NCBI RefSeq assembly: GCF_001025155.1
Contig: NZ_AP012322.1
Location: forward strand, 806,001 to 870,000
DNA: 64,000 bases
Direction: 5' to 3'
DNA from: Bifidobacterium angulatum DSM 20098 = JCM 7096
Lineage (GTDB): Bacteria; Actinomycetota; Actinomycetes; Actinomycetales; Bifidobacteriaceae
The notes under the pieces were generated by a model, which did not search any database, was not told the origin of the DNA, and saw only the letters and a list, made by a program, of their open reading frames with translations. The position numbers were made by a program, and so were the translations under genes. The first letter of the stretch is position 1. Each line of letters starts with the position of its first letter. Of this stretch, positions 49,586 to 57,699 are shown piece by piece.

Positions 49586-50328
49586 CGTTTCACCAGATAT
49601 TTCAGTTCGGCGAAGAACTCGCGCAGCATATTGTTCACCAGCATGTCGCCAGGCGAACCGGAGGCGATGCCCTGTGCGTTTGCCAGCCCCTGGTCGCGTG
49701 CGATCTGCATGGCGCGCGCCACATGGAAATCGCTGGTGATGATGCCGATGCTCGCATTGCGCTTCGTCATGAGCCTGCGGCTGTTGGCGATATTCTGCCT
49801 GGTGTCTTTCGACTTGGACTCCCTGATGATGCGCGATGCAGCGATGCCATGCCGTTCCAGGTATTCGGCCATGCCCTGCGCCTCGGGGAACGGCTCGTTC
49901 GCGCCCTTGCCACCGGACACAATGCATATGGTGTTCGGGTTGGACTCAAGATAGTCGATGGCCTTATCAAGCCGATACTGCAACACCAGGCTCGGACGGG
50001 TCTTATGCACCTGCGCGCCAAGTACGATCACATAATCCAATCCCGGTTCACCAGCGGCGCGCATGCCACTGATTACCCAACCTTCGACCGCACCAAAACA
50101 GATAAGACCCGTGCAAAGCACCACGGCGCATACCCGGCGCACCACTTTCGGCAGTGCCTTCCACCAGCCGAACCATACTGCAAGGCCGGCAGCCACGAAT
50201 ACGCACGCGATGACAATCCACATCATCCAAAAACTCGTGCCCGAGTGCGCTGTCCACACATGCACGCCGTAGGCTGTGCTCGCCAGTGCCGCCACCATGC
50301 AGATCCCCAGTGCCACTCGTTTACCCAT
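49582..50328 (-). CDS. YdcF/DUF218-family membrane protein
   Basis: This 248-residue protein has three N-terminal membrane segments followed by a DUF218 domain with conserved VLGAQV, SGGKGANEPF and ESKSKDTRQN motifs. DUF218 proteins are implicated in cell-envelope metabolism (SanA/ElyC type). AAGGGAG lies just before the ATG at 50328, which decides against 50343. The repeat element at 50411-50555 lies directly upstream. Confidence 0.82.
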   Translation of the reverse strand: MGKRVALGICMVAALASTAYGVHVWTAHSGTSFWMMWIVIACVFVAAGLAVWFGWWKALPKVVRRVCAVVLCTGLICFGAVEGWVISGMRAAGEPGLDYVIVLGAQVHKTRPSLVLQYRLDKAIDYLESNPNTICIVSGGKGANEPFPEAQGMAEYLERHGIAASRIIRESKSKDTRQNIANSRRLMTKRNASIGIITSDFHVARAMQIARDQGLANAQGIASGSPGDMLVNNMLREFFAELKYLVKR

Positions 50329-50410
50329 ATTCGCTCCCTTCATGTCGCCTTATTCTACCGGGATGCGGTTGGGGGCCGATACTGACCGGGCATACCGGCT
50401 CTGGTTCTTC

Positions 50411-50555
50411 GCAAATAGCCTTCCCCCAAAACGCTTGTTGGCTTGCTTGTGGCACTGTTTGACGATTACGGCGAGTATGAGCGTTGGAATTCCAACGCTC
50501 ATACTTCGGGTTTCGGCATTCGAGTGCCACAAACAAGCCAAGTAACGAAAATGGG
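50411..50555. repeat. Nested palindromic repeat element, copy 1
   Basis: This 145-bp unit is repeated at 51351-51495 in the same orientation. Arms TTGGCTTGCTTGTGGCACT (50438-50456) and its near-perfect complement (50523-50541) surround a perfect 32-bp palindrome centred on GGAATTCC (50474-50505), half-site AGTATGAGCGTTGGAA. Two unpaired 17-base loops lie between the outer and inner stems. It resembles a MITE- or REP-type element. It ends one base before the phosphoesterase stop codon. Confidence 0.85.
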
Positions 50556-51290
50556 CTATGCAACAAACCATTCAAGGATCTGCTGTTCGCTGACGGGCTT
50601 GAAACCCCACGCATCAAGCCCCACATTCACGCTGAGTGGATCGGTGCCGTCGGGAACGTCCTGGTGCGTATGACCATAGAGCAGCCAACCTTCGGTGGTC
50701 AGTGCCACATCGGCGAACTTGTTCCAGTTTTCCGGCCAGTTGCCGTGTTCTTCGGCCAATGCCGAGAGTCTGGGAAAGTGGCTCATGGCGATGCTTTGAT
50801 GCGCGGTCGCCGCCGTTATCTTGCCGGAGCCGTCAAGGACGGGAAGCTCCATGTCGATTTCACGGTAGTCGTCGATGGTCTCGAACACGTTCTCGTATAG
50901 CGCGTCATTGGACCGGAGACGGAAGTTGCGGTCGTGGTTGCCGATGATTAGATGCAGATGACGGCAGTTGATGCGGCGCAGGCAGTCGAGCGTGTGTTCG
51001 ACGGTGCAGCGGTAGGAGAGGTCGCCGAGAATCCAGAGCTCGTCGTCGCGCCCGACGAGCTCGTTGATGTTGCCGATGATGGTGTTCTCATGGCGTGCGA
51101 TGTCGCAGATCGCTTTGAACGACGTCTGATTGTCGCGCACATATTGTTTGATCCACGCGTGAGCGGCGGCACGTCCCTGCGCCTGCCAGACATCACGGTA
51201 TTCGGCGCGGAGCCTGCCATTGTTCAGGAATCCGCGCAGTGCGGTGACCAGAGGGTGGCCGAAATGCGTGTCCGAAGTGAAATAGCGCAT
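50556..51290 (-). CDS. Calcineurin-like metallophosphoesterase
   Basis: This 244-residue protein has the binuclear metal motifs SDTHFGH (6-12), GDLSYR, GNHD and GHTHQD. The family hydrolyses phosphomonoesters or phosphodiesters; substrate unknown. AAGGAAT precedes the ATG at 51290. The gene sits between two direct copies of the palindromic repeat, one touching its stop codon and one 60 bp before its start, which suggests insertion or movement as a unit. Confidence 0.85.
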   Translation of the reverse strand: MRYFTSDTHFGHPLVTALRGFLNNGRLRAEYRDVWQAQGRAAAHAWIKQYVRDNQTSFKAICDIARHENTIIGNINELVGRDDELWILGDLSYRCTVEHTLDCLRRINCRHLHLIIGNHDRNFRLRSNDALYENVFETIDDYREIDMELPVLDGSGKITAATAHQSIAMSHFPRLSALAEEHGNWPENWNKFADVALTTEGWLLYGHTHQDVPDGTDPLSVNVGLDAWGFKPVSEQQILEWFVA

Positions 51291-51350
51291 GTGATTCCTT
51301 ACGGTATGCGATTGCTGGATGCCTTTATCAATGATAGAGCGCAACATTAC

Positions 51351-51495
51351 GCGAATAGCCCTCCCCAAAACACTTGTTGGCTTGTTTGTGGCATTGTTTG
51401 GCGATTATGGCGAGTATGAGCGTTGGAATTCCAACGCTCATACTTCGGGTTTCGGCGTTCGAGTGCCACAAATAAAGCAGCTAGCGAAAATGGGC
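51351..51495. repeat. Nested palindromic repeat element, copy 2
   Basis: This is a direct copy of the 50411-50555 unit at equal length. The 32-bp inner palindrome (51413-51444) is identical. The right outer arm (51462-51480) has decayed at its end, so the outer stem is weaker than in copy 1. It lies between the phosphoesterase promoter and the HAD gene. Confidence 0.85.
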
Positions 51496-51568
51496 CGGCT
51501 TGATTTGTCCGGTAGATAGTAGTGAATAATTACATGACGAGGCAGATTGGGGCTTACCGGGAGGTGCG

Positions 51569-52246
51569 ATGGTTCGAGCGGTGATTTACACGGATTTCGA
51601 CGGTGTGCTGAACGCGTTCCCCGATGATAAGGTGCTTCGGCGGGGAGGGGTCGGCCATACGCAATGGCTGAAGGAAGGTGACCCACGTAAGGAACTGTAC
51701 GATTCCGAGCGTGCGTTTCCCCTGACGGGCAATGAGCAGGTGCGTACGGGGCATGGGCGCTTCCGTGTGCACTGGTCGCGCGAGCTTGCCGGCATGATGC
51801 ATGACCTGGCCCTTTCCGGCAGCGTTGAATTGAACTGGCTGACCACATGGCAACCGTATTGTTCAAGGGTGCTTGACCCCATGCTTGGTTGGGATCCGGG
51901 AATTGAACGGACTGTTGTCTGGTACGACCCGGTCACTAACGAGCGGAGATGGACCGGCAAGCTCGCGGAGATTATGTCACGTGTCCGGTTCGAACGGCGA
52001 CAGCAGGAGCCGTTGCCGATTGTCTGGATTGATGACGAGGAATGCTGTTTCTCGGCGAAGATGCAGATTGAATCGCTGGAACCTGCGGCACCGGTGCTTA
52101 TGGTGAGACCGGACGAGCGTATCGGTATCAGCCGTCGCCAGTGGCAGCTGATTTGTGACTTTATTGATGATTCGAGTGGCTTCCTGCCTGTCAGCTTGGA
52201 TGAGGAGAGCACGGTCCGCGATCATGCGGCGCATGTGGGGCTGTGA
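51569..52246 (+). CDS. HAD-superfamily protein
   Basis: This 225-residue protein begins with HAD motif I DFDGVLNAF, and WIDDEE near residue 152 may serve as motif IV. This variant (HAD in the Swiss-army-knife-like RNA repair or phage-associated group) is common in accessory regions. GGGAGGTG lies just before the ATG. The substrate is unknown. No partner gene is obvious. Confidence 0.68.
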   Translation: MVRAVIYTDFDGVLNAFPDDKVLRRGGVGHTQWLKEGDPRKELYDSERAFPLTGNEQVRTGHGRFRVHWSRELAGMMHDLALSGSVELNWLTTWQPYCSRVLDPMLGWDPGIERTVVWYDPVTNERRWTGKLAEIMSRVRFERRQQEPLPIVWIDDEECCFSAKMQIESLEPAAPVLMVRPDERIGISRRQWQLICDFIDDSSGFLPVSLDEESTVRDHAAHVGL

Positions 52247-52505
52247 GGGGATGAAGCATTGCGGGGCATGCGTACTGATGGAGGTTAATCAGAGGAGTTC
52301 CGTGAAAAACAAAAAACTGATGTTTCCACAGCTGATACACCGCGTATGTTTTGTCGTATCCTTTAACGAATATCTGGGGGCGCCAATCAGGTGCATGTTC
52401 ATCAGATGGGTTCGAAAGTGAGCGAGAAGCCCCGGTCTTTGCCAATAACTTGCGATGAGGATTATTACGGATAAAGTTCGTCCCTGTTTGACGCTCTAGA
52501 CGGTA

Positions 52506-52523
52506 ATTAGCTTGTAGGCTAAT
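52506..52523. promoter_or_regulatory. Operator-like inverted repeat of the toxin-antitoxin operon
   Basis: ATTAGC-TTGTAG-GCTAAT, perfect 6-bp arms, lies 9 bases before the antitoxin start. The HTH domain of that protein is the likely binder. Confidence 0.5.
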
Positions 52524-52531
52524 ATATCGGT

Positions 52532-53029
52532 ATGGGAACAATACATGAGCTTAACGAAAAGCGCAAGCGATTAGGTTTCTCACAGAAAAGCGTGGCGGAA
52601 TCCATGGGCGTGACCGCTCCTGTGCTGTCTCGTGCGGTGAAGGGGAATCCGACACAGGCTTTTACCCGGCGTTATCAGGATGCGCTTGACGCGATTTCGC
52701 GGGACACCACGCCTCAGCAGATAGCGGAGATTGCTCGTCCTATCGCGCTGCGGCATCATGTCAATGAACTGTACCTGTTCGGTTCCATGGCCCGCGGCGA
52801 GGGGCGTGCGGATTCGGATATCGATTTCATCTACCAGTTTGATGACACGGCCGATTCGATGATCGATGAATGGGATTTGCGCGACGATCTCGCGTCTACT
52901 TTCGGACGTCAGATCGATTTAGTGAAAAAGCAATACATCACCACTGAATTGCAGGATCGGTTGGCCGAGATACAGCGAGTGCTGTTCGTCAATTCCATAA
53001 CGTCCCAGCCGATGTTCCGTATTGTTTAG
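52532..53029 (+). CDS. MntA-type nucleotidyltransferase antitoxin with N-terminal HTH
   Basis: This 165-residue protein has residues 1-60 forming an XRE-like helix-turn-helix (FSQKSVAESMGVTAPVLSRA). Residues 70-160 form a minimal nucleotidyltransferase with GSMAR (84-88) and DSDID (Asp96, Asp98). MntA antitoxins neutralise HepT by adding AMP groups to a toxin tyrosine. The typical MntA has no HTH, so this fusion probably also represses its own operon through the repeat at 52506-52523. It ends 9 bp before hepT. Confidence 0.82.
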   Translation: MGTIHELNEKRKRLGFSQKSVAESMGVTAPVLSRAVKGNPTQAFTRRYQDALDAISRDTTPQQIAEIARPIALRHHVNELYLFGSMARGEGRADSDIDFIYQFDDTADSMIDEWDLRDDLASTFGRQIDLVKKQYITTELQDRLAEIQRVLFVNSITSQPMFRIV

Positions 53030-53038
53030 GGGCATGCC

Positions 53039-53431
53039 ATGAACGCGCTGGAGAAAGACGCCTTGCATATTGTCGCGATAGTTCGTGCGCTTACCGATGC
53101 GCAACGATTCCTCGGGCCATTGAGCGCAGAAGAATTTGCAGACAATGACGAAAAGCAGAATGCCGTGGCTATGGCGATTGCCAGAGCGGGGGAGCATGTC
53201 AAGAAGCTCTCGAAAGAATTTCGTGAATCGGAATCCGGCGTTCCATGGTGTGGGGTGAGTGGCATGCGCGACTGGATCGCCCATGATTACGACGGACTTG
53301 ATTTTGATCGCCTGTACTATGCCGTAACCCATGAAGTACCGGAGGTGTTGGCGGTTCTACAACCATATGTGGAACAACAGGCGCAGATACAGCTCACAAA
53401 GAGGAATCCTTTCGATGTGCCGCGGATCTGA
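53039..53431 (+). CDS. HepT-like HEPN toxin (DUF86)
   Basis: This 130-residue HEPN-fold protein has the Rx4HxY motif complete as RDWIAHDY (Arg77, His82, Tyr84). HepT is an RNase; Tyr84 would be the residue AMP-modified by the partner antitoxin. The pair is a type VII toxin-antitoxin module, often part of defence islands. The reading frame stays open for 67 further codons after the TGA. Confidence 0.83.
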   Translation: MNALEKDALHIVAIVRALTDAQRFLGPLSAEEFADNDEKQNAVAMAIARAGEHVKKLSKEFRESESGVPWCGVSGMRDWIAHDYDGLDFDRLYYAVTHEVPEVLAVLQPYVEQQAQIQLTKRNPFDVPRI

Positions 53432-53635
53432 GAGGAGGGCTCTGCTTATAACGCGCTAGCTTTGGGTAGATTATTCTCATCTGAGGCTAATCACAAGTTG
53501 TCTGAGGATATTCTCAGGGATATGTTTCGCGTGGAAGCTTGGGCATACGGGTTGCTGGCTGAGGGGGCATACAGAACGTTAAAAAGTGAGCCGGGAGCAT
53601 ATATCCTAAACCGAACGCACCCCCTCAGACCATAG
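53432..53635 (+). other. Open frame after the HepT stop, possible remnant
   Basis: In frame with HepT, 67 codons without a stop follow its TGA, with protein-like composition (LSEDILRDMFRVEAWAYGLL). No start with a ribosome site is present. It may be the 3' remnant of a deleted gene, or chance. Confidence 0.3.
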
Positions 53636-53648
53636 CGCGGGTCTTGGT

Positions 53649-55115
53649 TTATTTCTTGCCCCACCCGAACTTGGGCAGTTTGATCTCCGGGAGCTGTTTC
53701 AATCCGTCTGCTATTCCTTTGCCAAGCTGCTGCACTCCGTCGGCTATCCCGGCGCCTGCGTCCTGAGCACCTTTTGCGATGGCGTCGCCCGCATCCTGCG
53801 CGATGTGCGCGGCCTGGTTTCCGGCGTCCTGCATTCCCTTGGCAACGGCGGCACCGGTGCTCTGAGCGCCATTCGCTATCGCATTGCCGACGTCTTGGAC
53901 GGCGTGTGCGGTCTGCTGCCTGGCATTCTGCAAGGCCTTGCCGGTGTCGTCTACGGCCTTGCCCGCGGCTTCGATCCAGGTGGGACCGTCTTCGACATGC
54001 AGATGAATGTGCTCAAGTTGCAATGTGTTGGCGAATGCATTGAGATTGCTGGTGATGCTTTCGATGTTGGCAATGGCATGAGGTGAACTGTATGGGTTCA
54101 GCAGCACCTTCCCACCTACGATTCCAGCCTTCGTTTCCAGTTGCCTGCCCAATGCGTTGAGTGACTGCTCGATTTCCGCAAGACGCTTGTTCCTGGCAAG
54201 CACGATGCCCTTCTTGTATGCTTCGAGCTGTTCAGGCTCCTCTTGGCATACGCGCGCGAGCTCGATGCAGGAGACCTGATCCTGCATCCTGACTGCGGAT
54301 GCGAGCATGCCCAACCACTGGTGGATCTCCTGACGAATCTGCTGGGTCAGCGGGCGAACCTGCTTGGGATCCTGCTCGCGTTCCACCTTCTCGGTGAGGC
54401 CCTTGATTTTGGCGATCGCATACGCTTGGATGGTGGCGATGTCTTGCGGGCAGCCTGACATCTTGGACCATGTGGTCTCGCTGATCGACCCGACCTGCTG
54501 GTAGATGAGCATGGTTTCGTCAATCATGTGGGATATCCCGGCGAGCTTGCTGACGGTCTGATCCTTCTGATCGCGTAGCAGATCATCGAGCTTCGCATCG
54601 ATTTCCTTCAGATAATCGGTGATTTCGGAGACGGCCTGTTCCAGAGCCATCTGTGCCATGACGCCGCTGATGCCGGTGAGTAAAGCGGGGTTGAGCTGCC
54701 CAGGCTGGGTGAATTGCAGATGTTTGATGATGCGCCCGTTCGGTTGCCGTACAACACCGGCTTGGAACGGTCCCTTCTTACAGTTCTTGCCGTATTTGAC
54801 GACCAGCTCAGCCGATTCCTTGGTGAGTTTTACCCATCGCCCGCTTTCGGCCATGGCATTGCCGGCTGCCTGTGCGCCTTTGCTGGCCGATGAGATGGTC
54901 TGCACGGCTTTGGCTGTGAATGCTTTGGAATCGAAGCCCTCATCCTTGAGCCAGAGATCTATGGTACCGGCGTCGCCGAGGAAGACGATGCCTTGTTCAT
55001 CTTGGATGATGGTGACGCTTTGCGTGTCGTCTGGATTGTTGTTCCCGGTGTTGGCATCGGCATCACTGTCTCCGCCTTCGAATGGGATGAGTTCGTTGGA
55101 ATCGTCGTCGATCAT
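53649..55115 (-). CDS. Uncharacterised protein with amphipathic Ala/Gly repeat tail
   Basis: This 488-residue protein has an acidic N-terminus (~45 residues), a middle helical region with coiled-coil-like segments (KEIDAKLDDLLRDQKDQ), and a C-terminal ~110 residues of 11-residue amphipathic repeats of the DAGNAIANGAQ type. Such repeats resemble apolipoprotein or LEA helices and can lie on membranes. GAAGGGA precedes the ATG at 55115. It is the second gene of a probable two-gene unit with the 148-residue protein, divergent from the BREX operon. No known family is recognised; membrane-active effector is one guess. Confidence 0.7.
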   Translation of the reverse strand: MIDDDSNELIPFEGGDSDADANTGNNNPDDTQSVTIIQDEQGIVFLGDAGTIDLWLKDEGFDSKAFTAKAVQTISSASKGAQAAGNAMAESGRWVKLTKESAELVVKYGKNCKKGPFQAGVVRQPNGRIIKHLQFTQPGQLNPALLTGISGVMAQMALEQAVSEITDYLKEIDAKLDDLLRDQKDQTVSKLAGISHMIDETMLIYQQVGSISETTWSKMSGCPQDIATIQAYAIAKIKGLTEKVEREQDPKQVRPLTQQIRQEIHQWLGMLASAVRMQDQVSCIELARVCQEEPEQLEAYKKGIVLARNKRLAEIEQSLNALGRQLETKAGIVGGKVLLNPYSSPHAIANIESITSNLNAFANTLQLEHIHLHVEDGPTWIEAAGKAVDDTGKALQNARQQTAHAVQDVGNAIANGAQSTGAAVAKGMQDAGNQAAHIAQDAGDAIAKGAQDAGAGIADGVQQLGKGIADGLKQLPEIKLPKFGWGKK

Positions 55116-55217
55116 GGTTATTCCCTTCAAATCCACCTGGTAGCAGTATACGACCGGTAAGTGCGTTGATGCGCTTGGGAGTGGCGGGGAACAGGTATGC
55201 AAGCGGTGGGGAAGTGG

Positions 55218-55664
55218 TCAGTCTTCGATCTGGGCATCGCCCGAGTCAAGGGACTGGAAGATCTCGTTGAACAGGGCCTCGGTTTGTGCCTGGAGCTTTT
55301 CCAAGCGGATCTTATGCTCGCTGCCGGTTGTGGATCTGTTCATGGTGTCCATAAGACGAAGGCTTTGCAGGGTGCTTTTCCATCGTTCGACTGGTGCGTT
55401 TACGGGAAATCGGTCGGCATATTGCTCCAGTGTCTCCTCGATGGTGTCAAGTTGCTTGGCGACTCTTGCTGATGGGCTAAGGGCGGCAGGCAGATGCATG
55501 TTCGTGGCGGCCTGCTTGAGTTTGCTGCCTACCTGTTGCTCGCTGACAAGCTGCGCCACCTTCTGCATGTTCTCCGGGTTGACCGCGATATCGACCGCCG
55601 TTTTGACAGCATAGGTCGCCGCCGATGTGACGATCCCCTTCAGAAACCCACCTTTGCGCGTCAT
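55218..55664 (-). CDS. Uncharacterised helical protein
   Basis: This 148-residue, mostly helical protein has a hydrophobic N-terminus (FLKGIVTSAATYAVKTAVDI) and Gln/Leu/Lys-rich helices after it. GAAAGGGGT lies just before the ATG. It is upstream of, and likely cotranscribed with, the amphipathic-repeat protein (102-bp gap). No family recognised. Position beside BREX makes a role in the accessory island plausible. Confidence 0.65.
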   Translation of the reverse strand: MTRKGGFLKGIVTSAATYAVKTAVDIAVNPENMQKVAQLVSEQQVGSKLKQAATNMHLPAALSPSARVAKQLDTIEETLEQYADRFPVNAPVERWKSTLQSLRLMDTMNRSTTGSEHKIRLEKLQAQTEALFNEIFQSLDSGDAQIED

Positions 55665-55805
55665 CGGTTACCCCTTTCAACACGGAAACTCTTCTAGGAA
55701 CAGTGTAGTTCAGAAAAGGCGGATCAGATGTTGTCTGAAAACATCATTGCGTGTCTTCTACCTGGGACGTCTTTCGGGGGATGCCTCGTCTCCAGAAGCA
55801 GATTT

Positions 55806-55970
55806 TCAGCGGAAATCCTTCCCGGTTTCTTTGCGGAGTGTCGCAAGCTTTTTGTCCTTGCGGGCCTTTCTTCCGTCTGTGTTTCGAATGGTGCCAGTTG
55901 GAAGATCATGCTTCTTTTCATAGGTATCAACAGTGCAATCACTTCTTGTTTTTCGGACCTTACTGAACAT
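55806..55970 (-). CDS. Small basic protein (54 residues)
   Basis: An ATG at 55970 is preceded by AAGGAG with 8-base spacing, the strongest ribosome site nearby. The 54-residue product is very basic and contains YEKKHDLPTGTIRNTDGRKA followed by KDKKLATLRKETG. It looks like a real gene rather than noise: the ribosome site is excellent and the motif resembles small proteins annotated as hypothetical in other Gram-positives. Function unknown; DNA or RNA binding would fit the charge. It is divergent from brxA. Confidence 0.6.
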   Translation of the reverse strand: MFSKVRKTRSDCTVDTYEKKHDLPTGTIRNTDGRKARKDKKLATLRKETGKDFR

Positions 55971-56110
55971 GGTGTGTCTCCTTCGACTTCAGCTCGTTCT
56001 AAGTTTGTGCACTACCTATATTACTTGTTGCCAGAATGCTGAACAGTGAATATCGGAAGAGGTTTCAAAATGATGCGGTGAGGGGTTGCAGGCATGACTT
56101 GGATGTCGTG

Positions 56111-56144
56111 ATTATTCCAGACCTAGGAATATTCTGAAATATTC
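56111..56144. promoter_or_regulatory. GGAATATTC-type half-site cluster before brxA
   Basis: Three copies of an AATATTCC-like half-site form two overlapping inverted repeats: ATTATTCC with GGAATATT, and GAATATT-CTGA-AATATTC (56127-56144). It lies 43 bp before brxA, a likely operator for a BREX regulator. Confidence 0.45.
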
Positions 56145-56186
56145 TTGTGTCTTAACGTTGATGTCTTAGCAAAGGGAGGAATATGC

Positions 56187-56882
56187 ATGGCGGGCTCGTA
56201 CGGTGCGGAAGCGACGCAGGGGGAGCGGTACCGGCTTTCCTTCACTGTCGGCGGACTTCTTGCCTCGCAGGGCCGGGCGCTTGCGGAAATGTATCTGAAT
56301 CATCTGAATCATCTGAATCATGCAGGCGGCGGCGACGCTGAGTGTTCTTCCCAAACCGAGGTGGGCAAGTCCATTGCCGCGATTCGCCAACAGGCCATCG
56401 AGGAAAACGTTCTTGCGATTCGCACGGATTCCGCAAACAGGCGCGTTGTGGCGGAAACTGCTAGGCGGCTCAGTGCGCTCACGGTTGGGGAGCTTGCATA
56501 TTTGGCAGGCCCGGATTCCTCCACATCCGACCGCGAGGCACTTATGTGGATCGCGATATGCCGTTATTACGCAATCGTTGGGGAATTTGCTGGTGAAGTG
56601 CTCAAAAAACATTATCTTGTAGGGAACCTGCATCTTGATTTCGAGGATTATGCTCGCTTCATTGCGGACAAAGCTACATGGCATCCTGAGCTGGAAACCA
56701 TAAGCGAGGGAACGGCGAAGAAACTCCGGTCCAATCTGTTCAAGGCCATGGTTGAGGCCCATCTGTTCGATAAAAATTCCGACACGGTGGTTTCCTTCCT
56801 ACCCAGTCCCTCTTTGGCGGATATCCTTATGAAGAGACCAGATTCGTTCGGGTTTTTCCCGATGCGTGAATCATCCTTGTGA
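56187..56882 (+). CDS. brxA: BREX protein BrxA (DUF1819)
   Basis: This 231-residue protein opens the BREX operon. The DUF1819 pattern is seen as YRLSFTVGGLLASQG near the N-terminus and ENVLAIRTDSANRRVVAETARRL in the middle. BrxA is a small DNA-binding-type component needed for defence in several type 1 systems. An insertion of three LNH repeats (residues 37-45) plus a Gly-rich stretch lengthens it compared with the usual ~200 residues. GGGAGGA lies 6 bases before the ATG at 56187. brxB starts 18 bp after its stop. Confidence 0.88.
   Translation: MAGSYGAEATQGERYRLSFTVGGLLASQGRALAEMYLNHLNHLNHAGGGDAECSSQTEVGKSIAAIRQQAIEENVLAIRTDSANRRVVAETARRLSALTVGELAYLAGPDSSTSDREALMWIAICRYYAIVGEFAGEVLKKHYLVGNLHLDFEDYARFIADKATWHPELETISEGTAKKLRSNLFKAMVEAHLFDKNSDTVVSFLPSPSLADILMKRPDSFGFFPMRESSL
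56295..56321 (+). repeat. Three tandem 9-bp repeats inside brxA
   Basis: CTGAATCAT occurs three times head-to-tail and encodes Leu-Asn-His three times. Slippage would change the protein by three residues without shifting frame. Confidence 0.8.
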
Positions 56883-56900
56883 GTACGAATGGGGGATAGC

Positions 56901-57608
56901 ATGACCGATTTCATCGCAGGCGTTGAAGCTGCCGATGAGCACCGTGACATTGATGCTGATTTCGCTCATTTGCGCGAGATTATGGAGTCCCGTTCATTCC
57001 GGACCAATAGTGGATTGGCCGGTGAGCAGCCTTATTACATTTATGACTATCCGCCTAGGCAGGAGCTTGAGGTCGCCGAACATATCAGGCAATTGGTGAG
57101 TCAGCTGCAGACGATGACGCCGAAATATGATGGCGATTATGCTCCGCAGGTGCTCACTCTGGATTTATTCGATGTTGTTCTGGAGATTCTTGGTAATCGC
57201 GGCATTCTGGATCGTGTGCTTAACAGGGAGGCAAAACGCCACAGAAAAGTCTCGTCGGATGCGCATACGGATAAGTTTTTAGGACTGCTCGATAACGTGT
57301 TGGGCGCGGATACGGCTCAGTTGCCTGATACCATTCGTGATCATTACGAGCAGGCCAAGAGCGAGGGCGGAGCCAATATCGTATTCATTACGGGAATCGG
57401 CAAGGTCTACCCGTATATTCGTGCGCATACACTGCTTAACGCGTTGCAAGGGCGCATTGATGATCGCCCATTGGTGCTGTTTTATCCGGGTACGTTCACA
57501 AGAAGCGCTACTTCAGGATCGGTCATGTCGCTGTTCAACTGTTTGCCTGGGGATAATTATTATCGTGCGCAAAATCTGCGTGAGATGAGTGTGCGACTGG
57601 AGGAATGA
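56901..57608 (+). CDS. brxB: BREX protein BrxB (DUF1788)
   Basis: This 235-residue DUF1788 protein has conserved FITGIGKVYPYIRAHTLLNAL and VLFYPGTF segments near its C-terminus. BrxB is an essential core component of type 1 BREX with unknown biochemical role. GGGGGAT lies just before the ATG at 56901, preferred over 56889. It sits between brxA and brxC in the standard order. Confidence 0.92.
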   Translation: MTDFIAGVEAADEHRDIDADFAHLREIMESRSFRTNSGLAGEQPYYIYDYPPRQELEVAEHIRQLVSQLQTMTPKYDGDYAPQVLTLDLFDVVLEILGNRGILDRVLNREAKRHRKVSSDAHTDKFLGLLDNVLGADTAQLPDTIRDHYEQAKSEGGANIVFITGIGKVYPYIRAHTLLNALQGRIDDRPLVLFYPGTFTRSATSGSVMSLFNCLPGDNYYRAQNLREMSVRLEE

Positions 57609-57699
57609 CAGGAATGACGGCCTAAGGGTTGTTTTGCCGATTTAGGTGGAATGCGAGTAACGCTTGCGAAGTATTCGTTCAAAGAAGAAGGGAACGCAG

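Noticed and set aside
50411..51495. CRISPR array
   Set aside because: Only two repeat copies, 145 bp each and separated by a whole gene; no regular spacers.
55728..56042. 104-codon plus-strand frame before brxA
   Set aside because: No ribosome site and odd composition; the opposite strand has a better supported 54-residue gene.
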